Shown here one piece after another: positions 35,061-45,722 of a stretch of DNA of 64,000 nt. This DNA comes from Escallonia rubra (Eukaryota; Streptophyta; Magnoliopsida; Escalloniales; Escalloniaceae). The position numbers and the translations under genes were made by a program. Every line of letters starts with the position of its first letter. Positions within the stretch are counted from its first letter, which is position 1. The notes under the pieces were generated by a model. It worked only from the letters and a program-made list of their open reading frames with translations, was not told the origin of the DNA and ran no database searches. The DNA lies in NCBI GenBank assembly GCA_033065855.1, contig JAVXUO010002328.1, forward strand, positions 1-64,000. The letters are read 5' to 3'.

Positions 35061-36224
35061 TTTTCAGAAAGAGCATAATCATCTCAATTAAATTTGAAAT
35101 AAAGGAAATATTATAAAAACTCTAACCTACTCTTACGCTGCACTACAATAGCCTTCTTCTCAAACACAACCACATCTCACTCTCTGAAACACACACAATA
35201 CCTAACACTCAAAGTAATAACCACTGAATTCATACATAAAACCTAGCTAGAACACCCAATAACATGGCCAAGATTAAAGAGGGAGGTTAGAGATTTTTAC
35301 TTTGAAATCTTCTTGCCATAGCTTGCTTCTTCTCTCTCTTTAATTTATGTAAAATAAGGTGGCTGCAAAAGCTTGGATGACTGTCCTCTAAAAGTCTCAT
35401 TAATATATGGTTGCCCTAGTTTGGAATATTTCTAAAGACCCCCCTCACACTTAACTATTTTCTTATTTCATCCACATCACTTTAAAAGATTACAAACTCT
35501 TTAGATTAAGATCTAACACAAAGTTTCTTTTGTCAACTAAATAAAATTTCGGGTATTCCAATCTCCCCATCTCATTAATTTGTAACTTAAGAGCATTATA
35601 AATTGTCGATAAAAGTCACAATCAATACAACTGGTGATAATGGTCGCTAAAGACTCCAATTACTGTATATTATCACAACCGCCGCTAAAGAATTAACTAA
35701 AATTTTAGGATTCACCGTAAACCATATTCTAGGTGCGGGGTATTACAATTTAAGTTTTGGTGTCCAACATAAAAGCACACTTATAAGAAGCATAAGACTA
35801 TCAGCTATAAGAACTGATTCTAATCCCCATGTATAATCGATGTATGACTTTTAACAACGATAAAAAAAGAAAGTTGCTCTTTGTACTTTTAATTTGGCTT
35901 GGATTGTTAAAACAAAGAGCTAGTAGCCACCGGTTTCTTGCGCCACCTTTCTTAGTGTCATCCCACTGCCACCGTTACCGCCACTGTAGCCATTGCGGTG
36001 ACCGACTTTTTCTTTTTGAAGAAAGGTTTTTTATGGCAATATAATAGGCAGGTAATCTGTACATTTAATTTGATTTTATGAAGGAAAACCACTAGTTCAA
36101 TGACTAAGGAAGGATGATGTTATTTACTATATATTAAGTGATTCTAGATTGTTGGGATCATTGATCCTGGAGCACCAAAAATTTTCACCTCAACATAGGA
36201 GATATCTCAAAACCTTCTACACTT

Positions 36225-36441
36225 CTACCTCGGATTTCCGTTGACTTATGTTTTGTAAGTTCTTGGTAAACCGCGTTGAAGCTAGACTTTCTTGATGAGG
36301 TCGTCCAATCTTAATACATGAGCACTTACCAATATGTTTCCTTGTATTGTTTGTCCGTATAAACGGGGATAAAACTTAGGACAATGAGATTATGACTAAG
36401 GCGTTTTTGTATTTATTCAGCTCGTCGTCCATGATAGATAG
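36225..36441 (+). repeat. Start of unit C of the duplicated segment (left of the LTR insertion)
   Basis: It carries the module TTCTTGGTAAACC..., then GACTTTCTTGATGAGG and a GTTTGTCCGTATAAACGGG motif. Diverged copies of this module start units A (about 41920) and B (about 54600) and occur again near 46115 and 58040. The unit resumes at 39713 after the LTR element. The segment 35753-36225 to its left has no recognised feature. Confidence 0.7.
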
Positions 36442-36857
36442 TGTTACGAAATCGCTCTAGATAGATATGTATAGAACACGATAACCAAATAAGAAAACAC
36501 AAGAAATATGAGAGAACTCAAATCCACTTTGCACAAGTCAGATTTACAACGCTCCCTTACGTGTATCTCTCAATTGTTTTCCTACTCAAAGAAGGACTCT
36601 TCTTTCTTTGCCTACCCAAAGAAAGACTATCCTCTCTTTCCTACTCAAAGAAGGACTCTTCTTTCTTGGCCTACTCAAAGAAGGACTCTCCTCTCTTGCC
36701 CTTAAACACTATACAAGACACCTTACTTATACTTGGAGAAAGCAGTGATCTTCTCTCTCCAAGCAATGTGGGACAAGATGTCTTATATACTAAGGGCCAA
36801 GTTGCAACCTTCTTTGAGTAATCGATGTGGGACATAAATACAAGACATATATCAACA
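36442..36857 (-). repeat. Left LTR (3' LTR of the element)
   Basis: Starts TGTTACG and ends ATATCAACA on the plus strand. It contains four CTACTCAAAGAAGGACTCTT-type short tandem copies, at about 36585-36690. Short open frames in it recur in the other LTR and are not genes. Confidence 0.95.
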
Positions 36858-36868
36858 ATCTCCACCTT
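36858..36868 (-). other. Polypurine tract of the LTR element
   Basis: On the minus strand AAGGTGGAGAT directly abuts the 3' LTR, the expected position for the plus-strand primer. Confidence 0.7.
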
Positions 36869-36980
36869 GGCTTGTATTAACAAACCATTCCATGAGGAAA
36901 CTGTAATATGCCTTCAGTATCTTCTTCATGTACTCCACCTTGCATCCCCTTTAAAGGTAGGGATGCACTCCACCTTGAGC

Positions 36981-37565
36981 TCAGCAAGAAAGAAGATGAA
37001 TCAAGCTCAAGCAATGCTTGAACTTCTCTGTCGTGACTATCTTTGTGCCCATATCAACTGCGTAGGTTCTCGGCCCTATCTGCCTCTCACCATAGCATAG
37101 CGTCGATCCCTTGTCCAGCTGTAACACTGTAATCCCCTTACGTGCGTCAGCCCCATCCTTGGACACCAACGTGATCATCCACTCCGCCATTATCATCACC
37201 TCGCAATATGGATTAAGCGTAGCGCTTGACTTCTCCATGAAGCCCATCCCAAGCACCACCCCAAGCTCATCCATGTCGATGATGTTGAAGTCGGCCTTTC
37301 TTGTCCATCTGTCGATCCTCAAATCGACGTTCTTGACGACTCCCTTCGTCGGTCGCTCATCGGCATTCATGGCCGTGAACCAACTCCCATCCTTAGTTGG
37401 TTTTAGCCCAAGCCACTCTGTAACCCTCGGACTCATGAAGTTGTGGGTAGCCCCGGTATCCACAAGCGCTTCTTGAGTCTTCCCGACAACATCCACTGCT
37501 GCGTAGAGCAAGCCCCGTCTCTTCTTGCTCTTCTTCCCCTTGGCAGCTTTTTCCTTTGACTTCTA
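36981..37565 (-). CDS. Retroviral-type aspartic protease frame of the LTR element
   Basis: The frame contains ALVDTGATHNFMS, the DTGA active-site motif of gag-derived aspartic proteases, followed about 65 residues later by DELGVVLGMGF. It continues in the same frame as gag, directly after one TAG codon at 37565-37563, through a Lys-rich linker. The first in-frame Met reported is at 37511, beyond the linker. It may be made only by stop read-through, or the TAG may be a mutated Gln codon (CAG). The frame stops about 120 bases before the LTR, and no later pol domain follows. Confidence 0.85.
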
Positions 37566-39146
37566 CACGAACGCATTGACCATCTGCAATGCCCCTATGC
37601 GTGCCTCCCCGTAGCTTCTGGAAGAATCTCCCTTGCTGCTTTTGTGCTTCTCGAGGAACGCAATCATCTTGCCCTTATGCGGGCAATCCTTCCCGTAATG
37701 CGGACATGCACAGTAGAAGCATTCTCTTCTAAGCCCTCCATGAGCCTTGTGGTCACAAGAATCACCCTGTTTGCGACTTTCTCCATGCTTATTCTCCTCC
37801 TTATGATGGCGGTGACGTACCTTGTCCCCACTCCGCTCATCATCGATTGCCTTGGGCGAGCCACTCTTCGACCTACCATCTCCCCCATCTTTGGCACGCT
37901 CGTGCCTTGGAGATCTCGGCCTTTCACGTTGCTTGAAGTCTCCTAACCTCTCGACAATCACCATGGCGGAAGCCAAGTCGTGAGGTTCCCTTCGCCGCAA
38001 CTCTATGGCAACCCATTGTTGCAACCCATCAATGAAGAAGCATAGTCGCTGCCTCTCGGACATCTCTGGTATTTCGAGCATCAAAGCCGAGTACTCCTTC
38101 ACATACTCACAGATGCTCCCTTTTGCCTTAGCCGTCGAAGGTTTATCATCGACGCTATCGGGATAGAACTGCCTTTGTAGTTCACGCTTGAACTTCTCCC
38201 ATGTTTTGACGTCGCACCCATCCGTATAGCGACGCCTCCACCATAAGGCAATCGTATCCGTAAGGTACATGACTGTTGTTTGCACCTTCTTCTCCTCGTC
38301 GATGTCGAGGGCTTCAAAGTACCGCTCCAAGTGCCAAAAGAAGTAATCCACCTGCCTCACCTCTCTCGCTCTATAGTACGATCTCGGCTTCGGCATTTTC
38401 TTTCTCCTTGGCTGCACCGCGATACGCCCCTGCCTCGTAGCTCTTGTAAGCTCCTTCTTACAAGCAGCTAGTTCTTCTTGGAGCTCCATGACTTGTCCCT
38501 TGAGGTCCTTGCGCTGTTGCACCTCCCGCTTGGTGACATGGGCGACCCTCTCCTCGATCAAGTCATCTAGCTCCTCTACGAACACATCGACTTCCCGTTC
38601 CAGCACAGTTAATCGGCTGTCTACCTCCAAGTCATCTAATCTATTAAAGATTAGCTCCACCTGACTTGCGACAGTCCGCTGCACCTTCTCCTCGTCAATG
38701 TCGAGGGCTTCAAAGTACCGTTCCAAGTGCCAAAAGAAGTTATCCACCTGCCACGCCTCTCTCGTTCTATCGTACGATCTCGGCTCCGGCATTTTCTTTT
38801 GTCTTGGCTGCACTGCGATACACCCCTGCCTCGTAGCTCTTGTAAGCTCCTTCTTACAAGCAGCTAGTTCTTCTTGGAGCTCCATGACTTGTCCCTTGAG
38901 GTCCTTGCACCGTTGCACCTCTTGCTTGGTGAAATGGGCGACCCTCTCCTCGATCAAGTCATCTAACTCCTCTGCGAACACATCGAATTTCCTTTCTGGC
39001 ACAGCTAGTCGACTATCTACCTCCAAGTCATCTAATCTATTGAAGATTAGCTCCACCTGACTTGCGACAGTCCGCTGCAAGTGCTCTCCAAGTGCCTCGA
39101 GCTCGCTCCTCGTGCATGCTTTGGCATCCCCTGTCGCACTACTCAA
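37563..39146 (-). CDS. Gag protein of the LTR element (527 aa)
   Basis: The structural nucleocapsid-type protein. A coiled-coil, charged N-terminal half holds a 132-residue tandem duplication (residues about 25-156 and 157-288; 396 bp period, copies at about 38286-38681 and 38682-39077). The retrotransposon gag domain follows (TDTIALWWRRRY and WEKFKRELQRQFYP, about residues 295-345). A charged Arg/Lys/His/Glu stretch and a zinc knuckle C-x2-C-x3-H-x4-C (CFYCACPHYGKDC, about 470) come next. The gag domain is of the Ty3 type. The frame is open throughout and ends in TAG. The duplicated block is unusual, because it repeats the region just before the gag domain. Confidence 0.93.
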   Translation of the reverse strand: MSSATGDAKACTRSELEALGEHLQRTVASQVELIFNRLDDLEVDSRLAVPERKFDVFAEELDDLIEERVAHFTKQEVQRCKDLKGQVMELQEELAACKKELTRATRQGCIAVQPRQKKMPEPRSYDRTREAWQVDNFFWHLERYFEALDIDEEKVQRTVASQVELIFNRLDDLEVDSRLTVLEREVDVFVEELDDLIEERVAHVTKREVQQRKDLKGQVMELQEELAACKKELTRATRQGRIAVQPRRKKMPKPRSYYRAREVRQVDYFFWHLERYFEALDIDEEKKVQTTVMYLTDTIALWWRRRYTDGCDVKTWEKFKRELQRQFYPDSVDDKPSTAKAKGSICEYVKEYSALMLEIPEMSERQRLCFFIDGLQQWVAIELRRREPHDLASAMVIVERLGDFKQRERPRSPRHERAKDGGDGRSKSGSPKAIDDERSGDKVRHRHHKEENKHGESRKQGDSCDHKAHGGLRRECFYCACPHYGKDCPHKGKMIAFLEKHKSSKGDSSRSYGEARIGALQMVNAFV

Positions 39147-39281
39147 ATCCTTTACTGTGCTCTGCCATATGCCAAAATTCGTCTTTCCATCGAATTGTCA
39201 CAGGCATACTTCATGGTCGTGTTGTCTACATATTTATCCTCTCAAATCGATTTCAATTTTGCCAAAAAAATAAACCTGGAA

Positions 39282-39294
39282 GCTCTTGATACCA
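39282..39294 (-). other. Primer-binding site of the LTR element
   Basis: On the minus strand TGGTATCAAGAGC lies 2 bases downstream of the 5' LTR. The first eight bases match the usual initiator-methionine tRNA complement (TGGTATCAGAGC); there is one extra A. Confidence 0.8.
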
Positions 39295-39296
39295 CT

Positions 39297-39712
39297 TGTT
39301 ACGAAATCGCTCTAGATAGATATGTATAGAACACGATAACCAAATAAGAAAACACAAGAAATATGAGAGAACTCAAATCCACTTTGCACAAGTCAGATTT
39401 ACAACGCTCCCTTACGTGTATCTCTCAATTGTTTTCCTACTCAAAGAAGGACTCTTCTTTCTTTGCCTACCCAAAGAAAGACTATCCTCTCTTTCCTACT
39501 CAAAGAAGGACTCTTCTTTCTTGGCCTACTCAAAGAAGGACTCTCCTCTCTTGCCCTTAAACACTATACAAGACACCTTACTTATACTTGGAGAAAGCAG
39601 TGATCTTCTCTCTCCAAGCAATGTGGGACAAGATGTCTTATATACTAAGGGCCAAGTTGCAACCTTCTTTGAGTAATCGATGTGGGAAATAAATACAAGA
39701 CATATATCAACA
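39297..39712 (-). repeat. Right LTR (5' LTR of the element)
   Basis: A 416 bp copy of the left LTR at an offset of 2855 bases, with one visible substitution near 39688. Confidence 0.95.
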
Positions 39713-41225
39713 GATAGGATTGGCAGCTTCGTTTTGTTCGGCTCTTTGTTGCAGTGCATCTCGGATTTTCAAGGTTGTGTTGGGCAAAATTGATGGCTGA
39801 CCTTCTTGCAAGCAAAGGAACTCGACAAACCAGATTATTATTTGTACCTTGAAGACATTCATAGAGAATTGAAAAGCATTTGCATTCGGAAGGCAACAAG
39901 TAAATTCCCCAAGTAATTTTAGGAAAACTGATAATTCGGTGGCAACTTTAAAGCTAGTCCACTCTAAGTTGTATTACACATAGCATTTTAAGTGCCACCG
40001 AAAAAAAAAAATGGAGGGAGCTAGTCCAATTTTACAGTGGGATTAACTTTAAGGGATACTTCATCTTGTATAGTTTTCAACACCTATACTTCAACGTCGT
40101 AATTTAACCCACCAAAGCCCTTTGGACAGTTTATTTAGCTAAAATAGAAAAAGATAGGTCTTGAAACATTGGATTCAACCATATAAGACTCAGTGAGAGG
40201 AAGACGAACGCGATAGGAGAAGGAGTTAAAGGAGACACAGAGTTACTATTATACTAGGATTAACGTACAAGAAATATGTAATCGTTATATTATATTCAAC
40301 GGCGCTAGATGATTGAAACCATGAATTCCGACCGTCCAATAATTTTTACCGGATTAGAGGTTAGAAGGCCAGCTTGGGTTTGCTTGTCTGCCTTCTATTG
40401 GTAGAATGTTAAAGAACTCTGTCGAAGCTTCCAGTTACTGCCAAAAAGAAAAATGGAGTGTTTGCTCATTTAACTTGTCTTGACTTGACTAAAGTTGGCT
40501 TTCTACTTTCATTTAGACAACATCAAGACTTCCCTTTTGTGCATGACCGAATCCTCGCTGACTCTATCTACAGACCTTGAACGAAGTTAATTTCTCCAAA
40601 AATTTGTCTTCAGGAACAATCCTCTGTAGTAATGACGATGAGTCGGCCCTCTGAGCTCCACTTTTACCCTGCAGCTTCGGACGGAGCGCAGCCCAATTCA
40701 CTGCTGAGTAGCTCAAAAAGTCATGCTAACTCCTACTATTACTTAAAGAAATTGCAAGATATGTAGGGCCGAGGCCAGAGAAATAATAGCCCAAGATAGA
40801 AAAGCAGTTTTTATAATTCAAGGTGGGCGAAACTGCAAGTTCTAATGCATTAATTTATCCTGCGATGATTTGTAAAAGATGCATCATGGAAAGATTAAGG
40901 TGGGCAAGTGCCGACCTACGGTTACATGTGGCCTCGCCACACTGACGATATGTCTAGCCCATTTTCCAGACGACCATGCGTGGATCTTCTGATTGTGATC
41001 AAATACAATAGAGACAAACATCATAATGTAAAGAAGATGAAGAACCAAAGCACAAAGAGGCTTTGAATTGAGAGTATGGGTAGGCTTTAATTCCAAGACA
41101 GTCAAGTCAGTGAGTAATGATTTGCTTATCACTAAAAGCATCACCGGGAGATCATTCAATATGCTTCCACGATAGATACCCCTCATGCACGTTCGGACAT
41201 AACATGAATCCCAATGGGGGAAGCC

Positions 41226-41318
41226 AGCTTTTTCTGGACTCTACGTCTCAACGGCTGCTCCAAAAGTTACACAAGGATGATTTGAGTTAGCCGTTGAGGG
41301 AGAGAGTTCAGAGAAAGT
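41226..41318 (+). ncRNA. miR477-like hairpin H1 (unit C)
   Basis: The 5' arm (41229-41261: TTTTTCTGGACTCTACGTCT, then CAACGGCTGCTCC) pairs with the 3' arm (41283-41317, containing TAGCCGTTGAGGGAGAGAGT). About 26 of 33 positions pair. The loop is about 22 bases. The 5' strand CCTCAAGGGCTTC of miR477 is represented by TCTCAACGGCTGC, with a compensating C to G change in the 3' arm. Upstream sequence is shared with H2 and H3, so these are copies of one locus. Confidence 0.5.
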
Positions 41319-41379
41319 TGGATTTCCAAGACTTTTTCGCCGCTGCATGGTTTTCGCCATGTCCATGTATATCTTCTGT

Positions 41380-41383
<4 letters not shown>

Positions 41384-41462
<79 letters not shown>
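41384..41462. repeat. Compound microsatellite (TA)n(GA)n
   Basis: About 17 TA units run directly into about 22 GA units. It is absent from the matching place in units A and B, so it expanded in unit C only. Confidence 0.95.
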
Positions 41463-41466
<4 letters not shown>

Positions 41467-42466
41467 CCATGATGGCATGTTTTTATCCATCTTCTTTTAT
41501 TTGTTATACTTGGAAAACTTCTGCACTTTCAATAGCTCACGCTTGAAAGGATCGAGACTTCGTCTCCAACTCCTCAGAACGAGAGGGTTGCTGTATTTGC
41601 AGCAGAAGTGAAGGACCCCGACCCCGGCTGATTATCATTGCATGGACATACAATATTTCTATAGCATTGCTATTTTTGAAGTCCAGTGGGTTATGGTACA
41701 TGTTTGTAAGGCGCTCTGACACGTTCTTTCTGAAAACTGGTAGATATCTTAATGCGATAGGCATGTCAGGTTTTGACCGAACCATGTTAAAAATATTTCA
41801 AATAATATGAACGGTCTATCTTTTGAGGGAGTGCGCTTCTTCACAGACTCTTTTCAAGACTATATATCTGTGAGGACTTGATAATATTCTCATATTTCTT
41901 TTGGTCTAAGATTTTAGGACTTTCTTGGTAAACCCCGTTGGTTAAAGCTAAAGCTAAGATTTTCTTGGTAAACCCCGTCGGATAAAGCTAAGATTTTCTT
42001 GATGAGGATGATTTAGTACATGAGCACTTATCTATATGTTTCCTTGTACTGTTTGTCTGTACAAACGGGACAATGAGATTATGACAAGCTCGTATTTTGC
42101 ATTTATTCGGTGAGATGCCCATCATAGGATTGGCTGCTTTTGTTTTGGTCGGCTCTTTGTTGGAGGCCATCTCGGATTTTCTAGGTAGTGATGGGCAAAA
42201 TCAATCGCTGACCATCTTGCATGCAAAAAAACTGAACAAAGAGAGATTCATGTGCGCCTTGAAGACATCTTAAGGGAATTGAAAAATATAATAGTACTTA
42301 TTTGCTTATATAAATAGAGTTGCCTTTGGAAAGGCAACCCAAGTAAATTTCCCAAGTAAGTTGAGAGAAGATAATTCCACCGCGAATTGTTACTAGTCCC
42401 CTCTAAATTGTTTCTAAGGAATTACACGACGATACGTGCCTCCAAAATTATTTTTGGAGTGAGTTA

Positions 42467-43302
42467 GAGTGTGCTTGATAACGCAATTAAACACTTAAAA
42501 TTTAAAGTTTTCAATGATTTTCAATTAAGTGCGTTTGATAACGTTAAACTATGCATCTCTTAAAAATATTAATTCCTACAAAAAATAGACTAAAAATTTA
42601 AGTTATGGTGGACTTACTTAATACTGATCACTTAATTCTAAGTGAGATGGTTAAAAGTTATTTAACATATTTTTTAAATAAAAAATAATTACTACCACGA
42701 TGCTGCCTTAATTAATTTGCTGGCAACATGCCTCCACCATAATACAACCACCACCACAACCATTATTTCCTTTTGCTATCACCACCACAATTACCACGAC
42801 CTAGTTACTATCACCACCACCACCGTACACCATCACAAGGCAACGCCACCTTCACCATACCGCCGCTATTGTCACACGTCCATTTCCGCTAAAAACATTT
42901 AAAGATCCACCAAACTACAACTATTGTCATGACCGCCATGTCGCCACCTATCGCTATCATTATGATTACTAACATTACGTTTTCACGCACCATTACCGCC
43001 ATCATTGACAATTTTTTACCGCGACCGCTGTCACCATCACCAGCACTACTCTATTGTCACTGCCACCGCCACCACCAACACGGTTTTAGCCCCTAAAAAA
43101 AGTTATAAAGCACGTAAACAAATGTATAATTTTGGTAAAATGGATAAATTTGTAAATAAACTATTTTCAGACATCTGCTTTTGGTTTACTAAATAGGTTA
43201 ACTTATTTTTCAGTAAAAATTCAGTCGTTTAAAGTTTTCAGTTTTACGAATTCAGTGCTTAACTTTTTCAGCACTTAAATTTCAGTTTTATCAAACAGCC
43301 TT
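42467..43302. mobile_element. PIF/Harbinger-type MITE in unit A
   Basis: The 836 bp element begins GAGTGTGCTTGATAAC and ends TTATCAAACAGCCTT, an imperfect inverted pair. It is flanked by TTA (42464-42466 and 43303-43305). Units B (about 55165) and C (about 40015) have the uninterrupted sequence TGGAGTGATCTAGTCCAA or close relatives, confirming an insertion in unit A only. The core is rich in CACCAC repeats and encodes nothing. Confidence 0.75.
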
Positions 43303-44172
43303 TTAATCTAATTTTATAGTGAAATCAACTTTATGGGTATTTTGTCTTGCACGGTGTGCAACACTTAAATGTCAAATTTAACTCCCTAAAGCCCCTTAGA
43401 TTTGTGCAAATTATAAAAATATATTGCATAGTTTCAGACCATTAGTCTCAAACGAGAGGGAGACGAATGTGATAAGAGAAAAGGCTAAAGGAGACACAAA
43501 TCGAGTTACTAAACTCTATATTTAACGGTACTAAATTATCGGAATCATGAATTCTGAACCATCCAATAATTTACCAAATTAGAGGTAGACAATCTTATAC
43601 CAGTTTTACACTTTACGATAAGGCCAGCTAGGTTGCTTTCCTGCAATGCATGTCTATCTTCTATTGGAAAAATGTTAAAGAACTCTACCGAAGCTGCCAG
43701 TTTTTTGTCAAAAAGAAAAATGAAGTGCTTCTCAATTAACTTGACTTGACTAAAGTTGGCTTCTACTTTCTTCTTCTATTTTTGGATAGAAGATGAGAAT
43801 AGGATATATAAAAGCGTTGGTGCAGCGTTTATAAGAATTTGATCATCATGACATGCCATGATTTTGCACACAAACATTACATAGGAACATTTAGGTAGTT
43901 CTATTTATAGGCTAACAAACAACATCAAATATTGTCACACAAGAGAGGATTAGACCTGGGGGCATAGCAACAAAACGTCATTATAGCCCGTAATAATGCA
44001 CATCAATCCGGACTTGACAAGTAAAAGTTACTACAGATCTGGCCTTCCAAAGTATCAACGTTTTAACCTTGTTCATATTATGATAGTGAATATCAGTAGC
44101 TATATAGCAAAAGTCATATAGAAGTAGTCCCATAGTCCCACCTCTCTTCTACTTCTATTTAGACAACCAGTT

Positions 44173-44176
<4 letters not shown>

Positions 44177-44218
<42 letters not shown>
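44177..44218. repeat. (GA)n microsatellite
   Basis: A run of about 21 GA units, unit A only. Confidence 0.95.
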
Positions 44219-44222
<4 letters not shown>

Positions 44223-44829
44223 CTTTTGTGCATGTATATATGCATCCCTGCTGGCTCTCTCTTAGACACCTTGAATACTCCAGTCTTACTGAGGGGATTT
44301 TATAGGCAGAAAGCAAAAATAGGCGGAAATCCATGCAAACCATAATATTTCTCTGTAGATTGTGTGGTCTCCAGCTAGCCTATGGGCTCTCATCACGCCA
44401 ATTGCAAAAGTGGCATATTTTCTGTTCTTCGAGACAGCAAGCTAAAATATATCAAAAGTATGAAGCTAGAACAAATAACTGGAAATCTTGGGGAAAAATC
44501 GGAAAAACACACTTGAGAGTTGAGATGTTAACTAGGTTAATATTTCTTGGACAATTTGTCTTCTGGAACATTAATCCTCCAAAGCTTCAGTACTGCCTTC
44601 TTTTCATTCTTCCGTGTGATAAGAGTAACGATGATGACTTGGCCCTCTGAACTCCACTTTTGCCCTGCAGCTTCGGACTGAGCGCATGCAGTTCACCTCC
44701 GGTTAGCTCAAAAAGTCATGCTAACTCCTATCACTTGAAGAAATTACAAGATATATGTAGGGTGAGGCCAGAGAAATCTACTTTATAGTGCGCAACCGCT
44801 ATAGCCGCAGATAATAAAGCAGTCTTTTA

Positions 44830-45180
44830 TGATCGAAAGATTAAGGTCGGAAAGTGCAGACCAGCTTTGGTTACTTGTGGCCTCGCCAGACTGATAATAT
44901 GTGTTGCCCATCTTCCATACGACAATGCGTGAATCTTCTAATTGTACTTAAATACAAGAGAGAAACATCACACTGTAAAAGAAAATGAGGAACCAAAGCA
45001 CAAAGAGGCTTTGCGAGCATGGTTAGGCTTTAGTTAGAACACATTCAAGTTAGTGTGTGATGATTGCTTACCACTAAAAGAAAGCATCACCTGGAATAGG
45101 TGATCATTCAATGCATGAATGTTCCACGATAAACCCCTCACATTCGGACATAATTAACATGAATCCCAATGGGGAAAGCC
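44830..45180 (+). promoter_or_regulatory. Conserved region upstream of hairpin H2
   Basis: The 350 bases upstream of H2 are shared in order with the matching regions of H1 (40880-41220) and H3 (56140-56500). Shared motifs include GATTAAGGT, TGGCCTCGCCA, AACCAAAGCACAAAGAGGCT and GATCATTCAAT. TTTATAGTGCGC just upstream (44785, and 56096 in unit B) could be a TATA element. Promoter function is inferred from position and conservation only. Confidence 0.35.
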
Positions 45181-45183
45181 AGC

Positions 45184-45272
45184 CTTTTCTGAACTCTTCG
45201 CCTCAACGGCTGCTCCAAAAGCTATACAAGTAGGATTTGATTAGCCGTTGAGGGAGAGAGTTCAGAGAAAGT
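45184..45272 (+). ncRNA. miR477-like hairpin H2 (unit A)
   Basis: The 5' arm (45185-45217: TTTTCTGAACTCTTCGCCTC then AACGGCTGCTC) pairs with the 3' arm (45239-45271, with TAGCCGTTGAGGGAGAGAGT and TCAGAGAAAG). Pairing continues outward: GGGGAAAGCCAG against the complement of TTGGATTTCC. This is the cleanest and longest stem of the family. The 5' strand CCTCAACGGCTGCTC aligns to miR477-5p CCTCAAGGGCTTCTC with two differences. It is the best candidate for a functional precursor here. Confidence 0.6.
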
Positions 45273-45692
45273 TGGATTTCCAAGACCTCTTCGCAGCTGC
45301 ATGTCTTTTGGTTTTCGCCATATCCATGTATATCTTCTGTATTCGTACGACAAGAAACGTTTATCATTTCAATAATTTCTCTTTTGGTACTACTACTCTC
45401 ATGCATCAAGTAATTATTATGTGGTAACTTCTGCATGGCCTCTGAGAAGTGGAACAAGAAACCTTTTCAGCCCTTAATGACAACGAACTATGGAATAAGT
45501 GGTTGCTTCCAACACAACAAAGTATGATCAGTTGAACTAGTTATGTTCTTGCTACTCCATTTGCTAGTAACAACACTCACCATTATAAATGCATATAGTA
45601 CAATCATGCATCGGTGTTACTTGGCGGGAGCCTTCTAATTATACTGCCCCCTCACTTGAACTAGACATATATACATGTATTTATTACCACTC

Positions 45693-45722
45693 AGGTTACC
45701 TCCAAAATATCGGAGGTAACCT
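45693..45722. repeat. Perfect short inverted repeat conserved in units A and B
   Basis: AGGTTACCTCC, an 8-base loop, then GGAGGTAACCT. The same arms occur in unit B at 57626-57655 with a changed loop (AAAATATC against ACATTATC). Arms are conserved and the loop is not, which suggests structural constraint or chance in a short time span. Confidence 0.8.

Larger units (their letters stand above)
32950..35747. mobile_element. Large solo LTR (about 2.8 kb)
   Basis: The sequence starts TGTCACAACCCGAATCC and ends GCGGGGTATTACA, the TG...CA boundary of an LTR. It is flanked by a perfect 5 bp duplication ATTTA (32945-32949 and 35748-35752). There is no internal coding region and no second LTR, so it is best read as a solo LTR left by recombination. 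Its size suits the long LTRs of some plant Ty3-type elements; the family is not decided. Confidence 0.82.
36442..39712 (-). mobile_element. Young non-autonomous LTR retrotransposon (gag-protease only)
   Basis: The LTRs are 416 bp each (36442-36857 and 39297-39712), flanked by the target duplication GATAG (36437-36441 and 39713-39717). Base-by-base reading shows a single difference between them: ACATAAAT in the left against AAATAAAT in the right. The element is in minus orientation. A primer-binding site TGGTATCAAGAGC (initiator-Met tRNA type) lies 2 bases inside the right LTR, and a purine tract AAGGTGGAGAT lies inside the left LTR. The 2439 bp interior has gag and protease frames but no reverse transcriptase, RNase H or integrase, so it must be mobilised by another element's enzymes. 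Confidence 0.95.
39713..41930 (+). repeat. Unit C of the duplicated segment (right part)
   Basis: It resumes with GATAGGATTGGCAGC, shared with unit A (about 42125) and unit B (about 54760). The order then follows: CTCGGATTTTC, GATGGCTGACC, TAGTCCAATTTTACAGTG, GGAGACACAGAGTTACT, TAGATGATTGAAACCATGAA and the hairpin upstream region (AAGATTAAGGTGGGCAAGTG). It ends with hairpin H1 and the part shared with unit 0. No protein gene was recognised in 39718-41225. Confidence 0.75.

Noticed and set aside
36508-36821. Small frames repeated at 39363-39676
   Set aside because: They lie in the two LTRs and are duplicated with them; not genes.
44333-44650. 105-codon frame
   Set aside because: Not conserved as a frame in unit B and no family resemblance.
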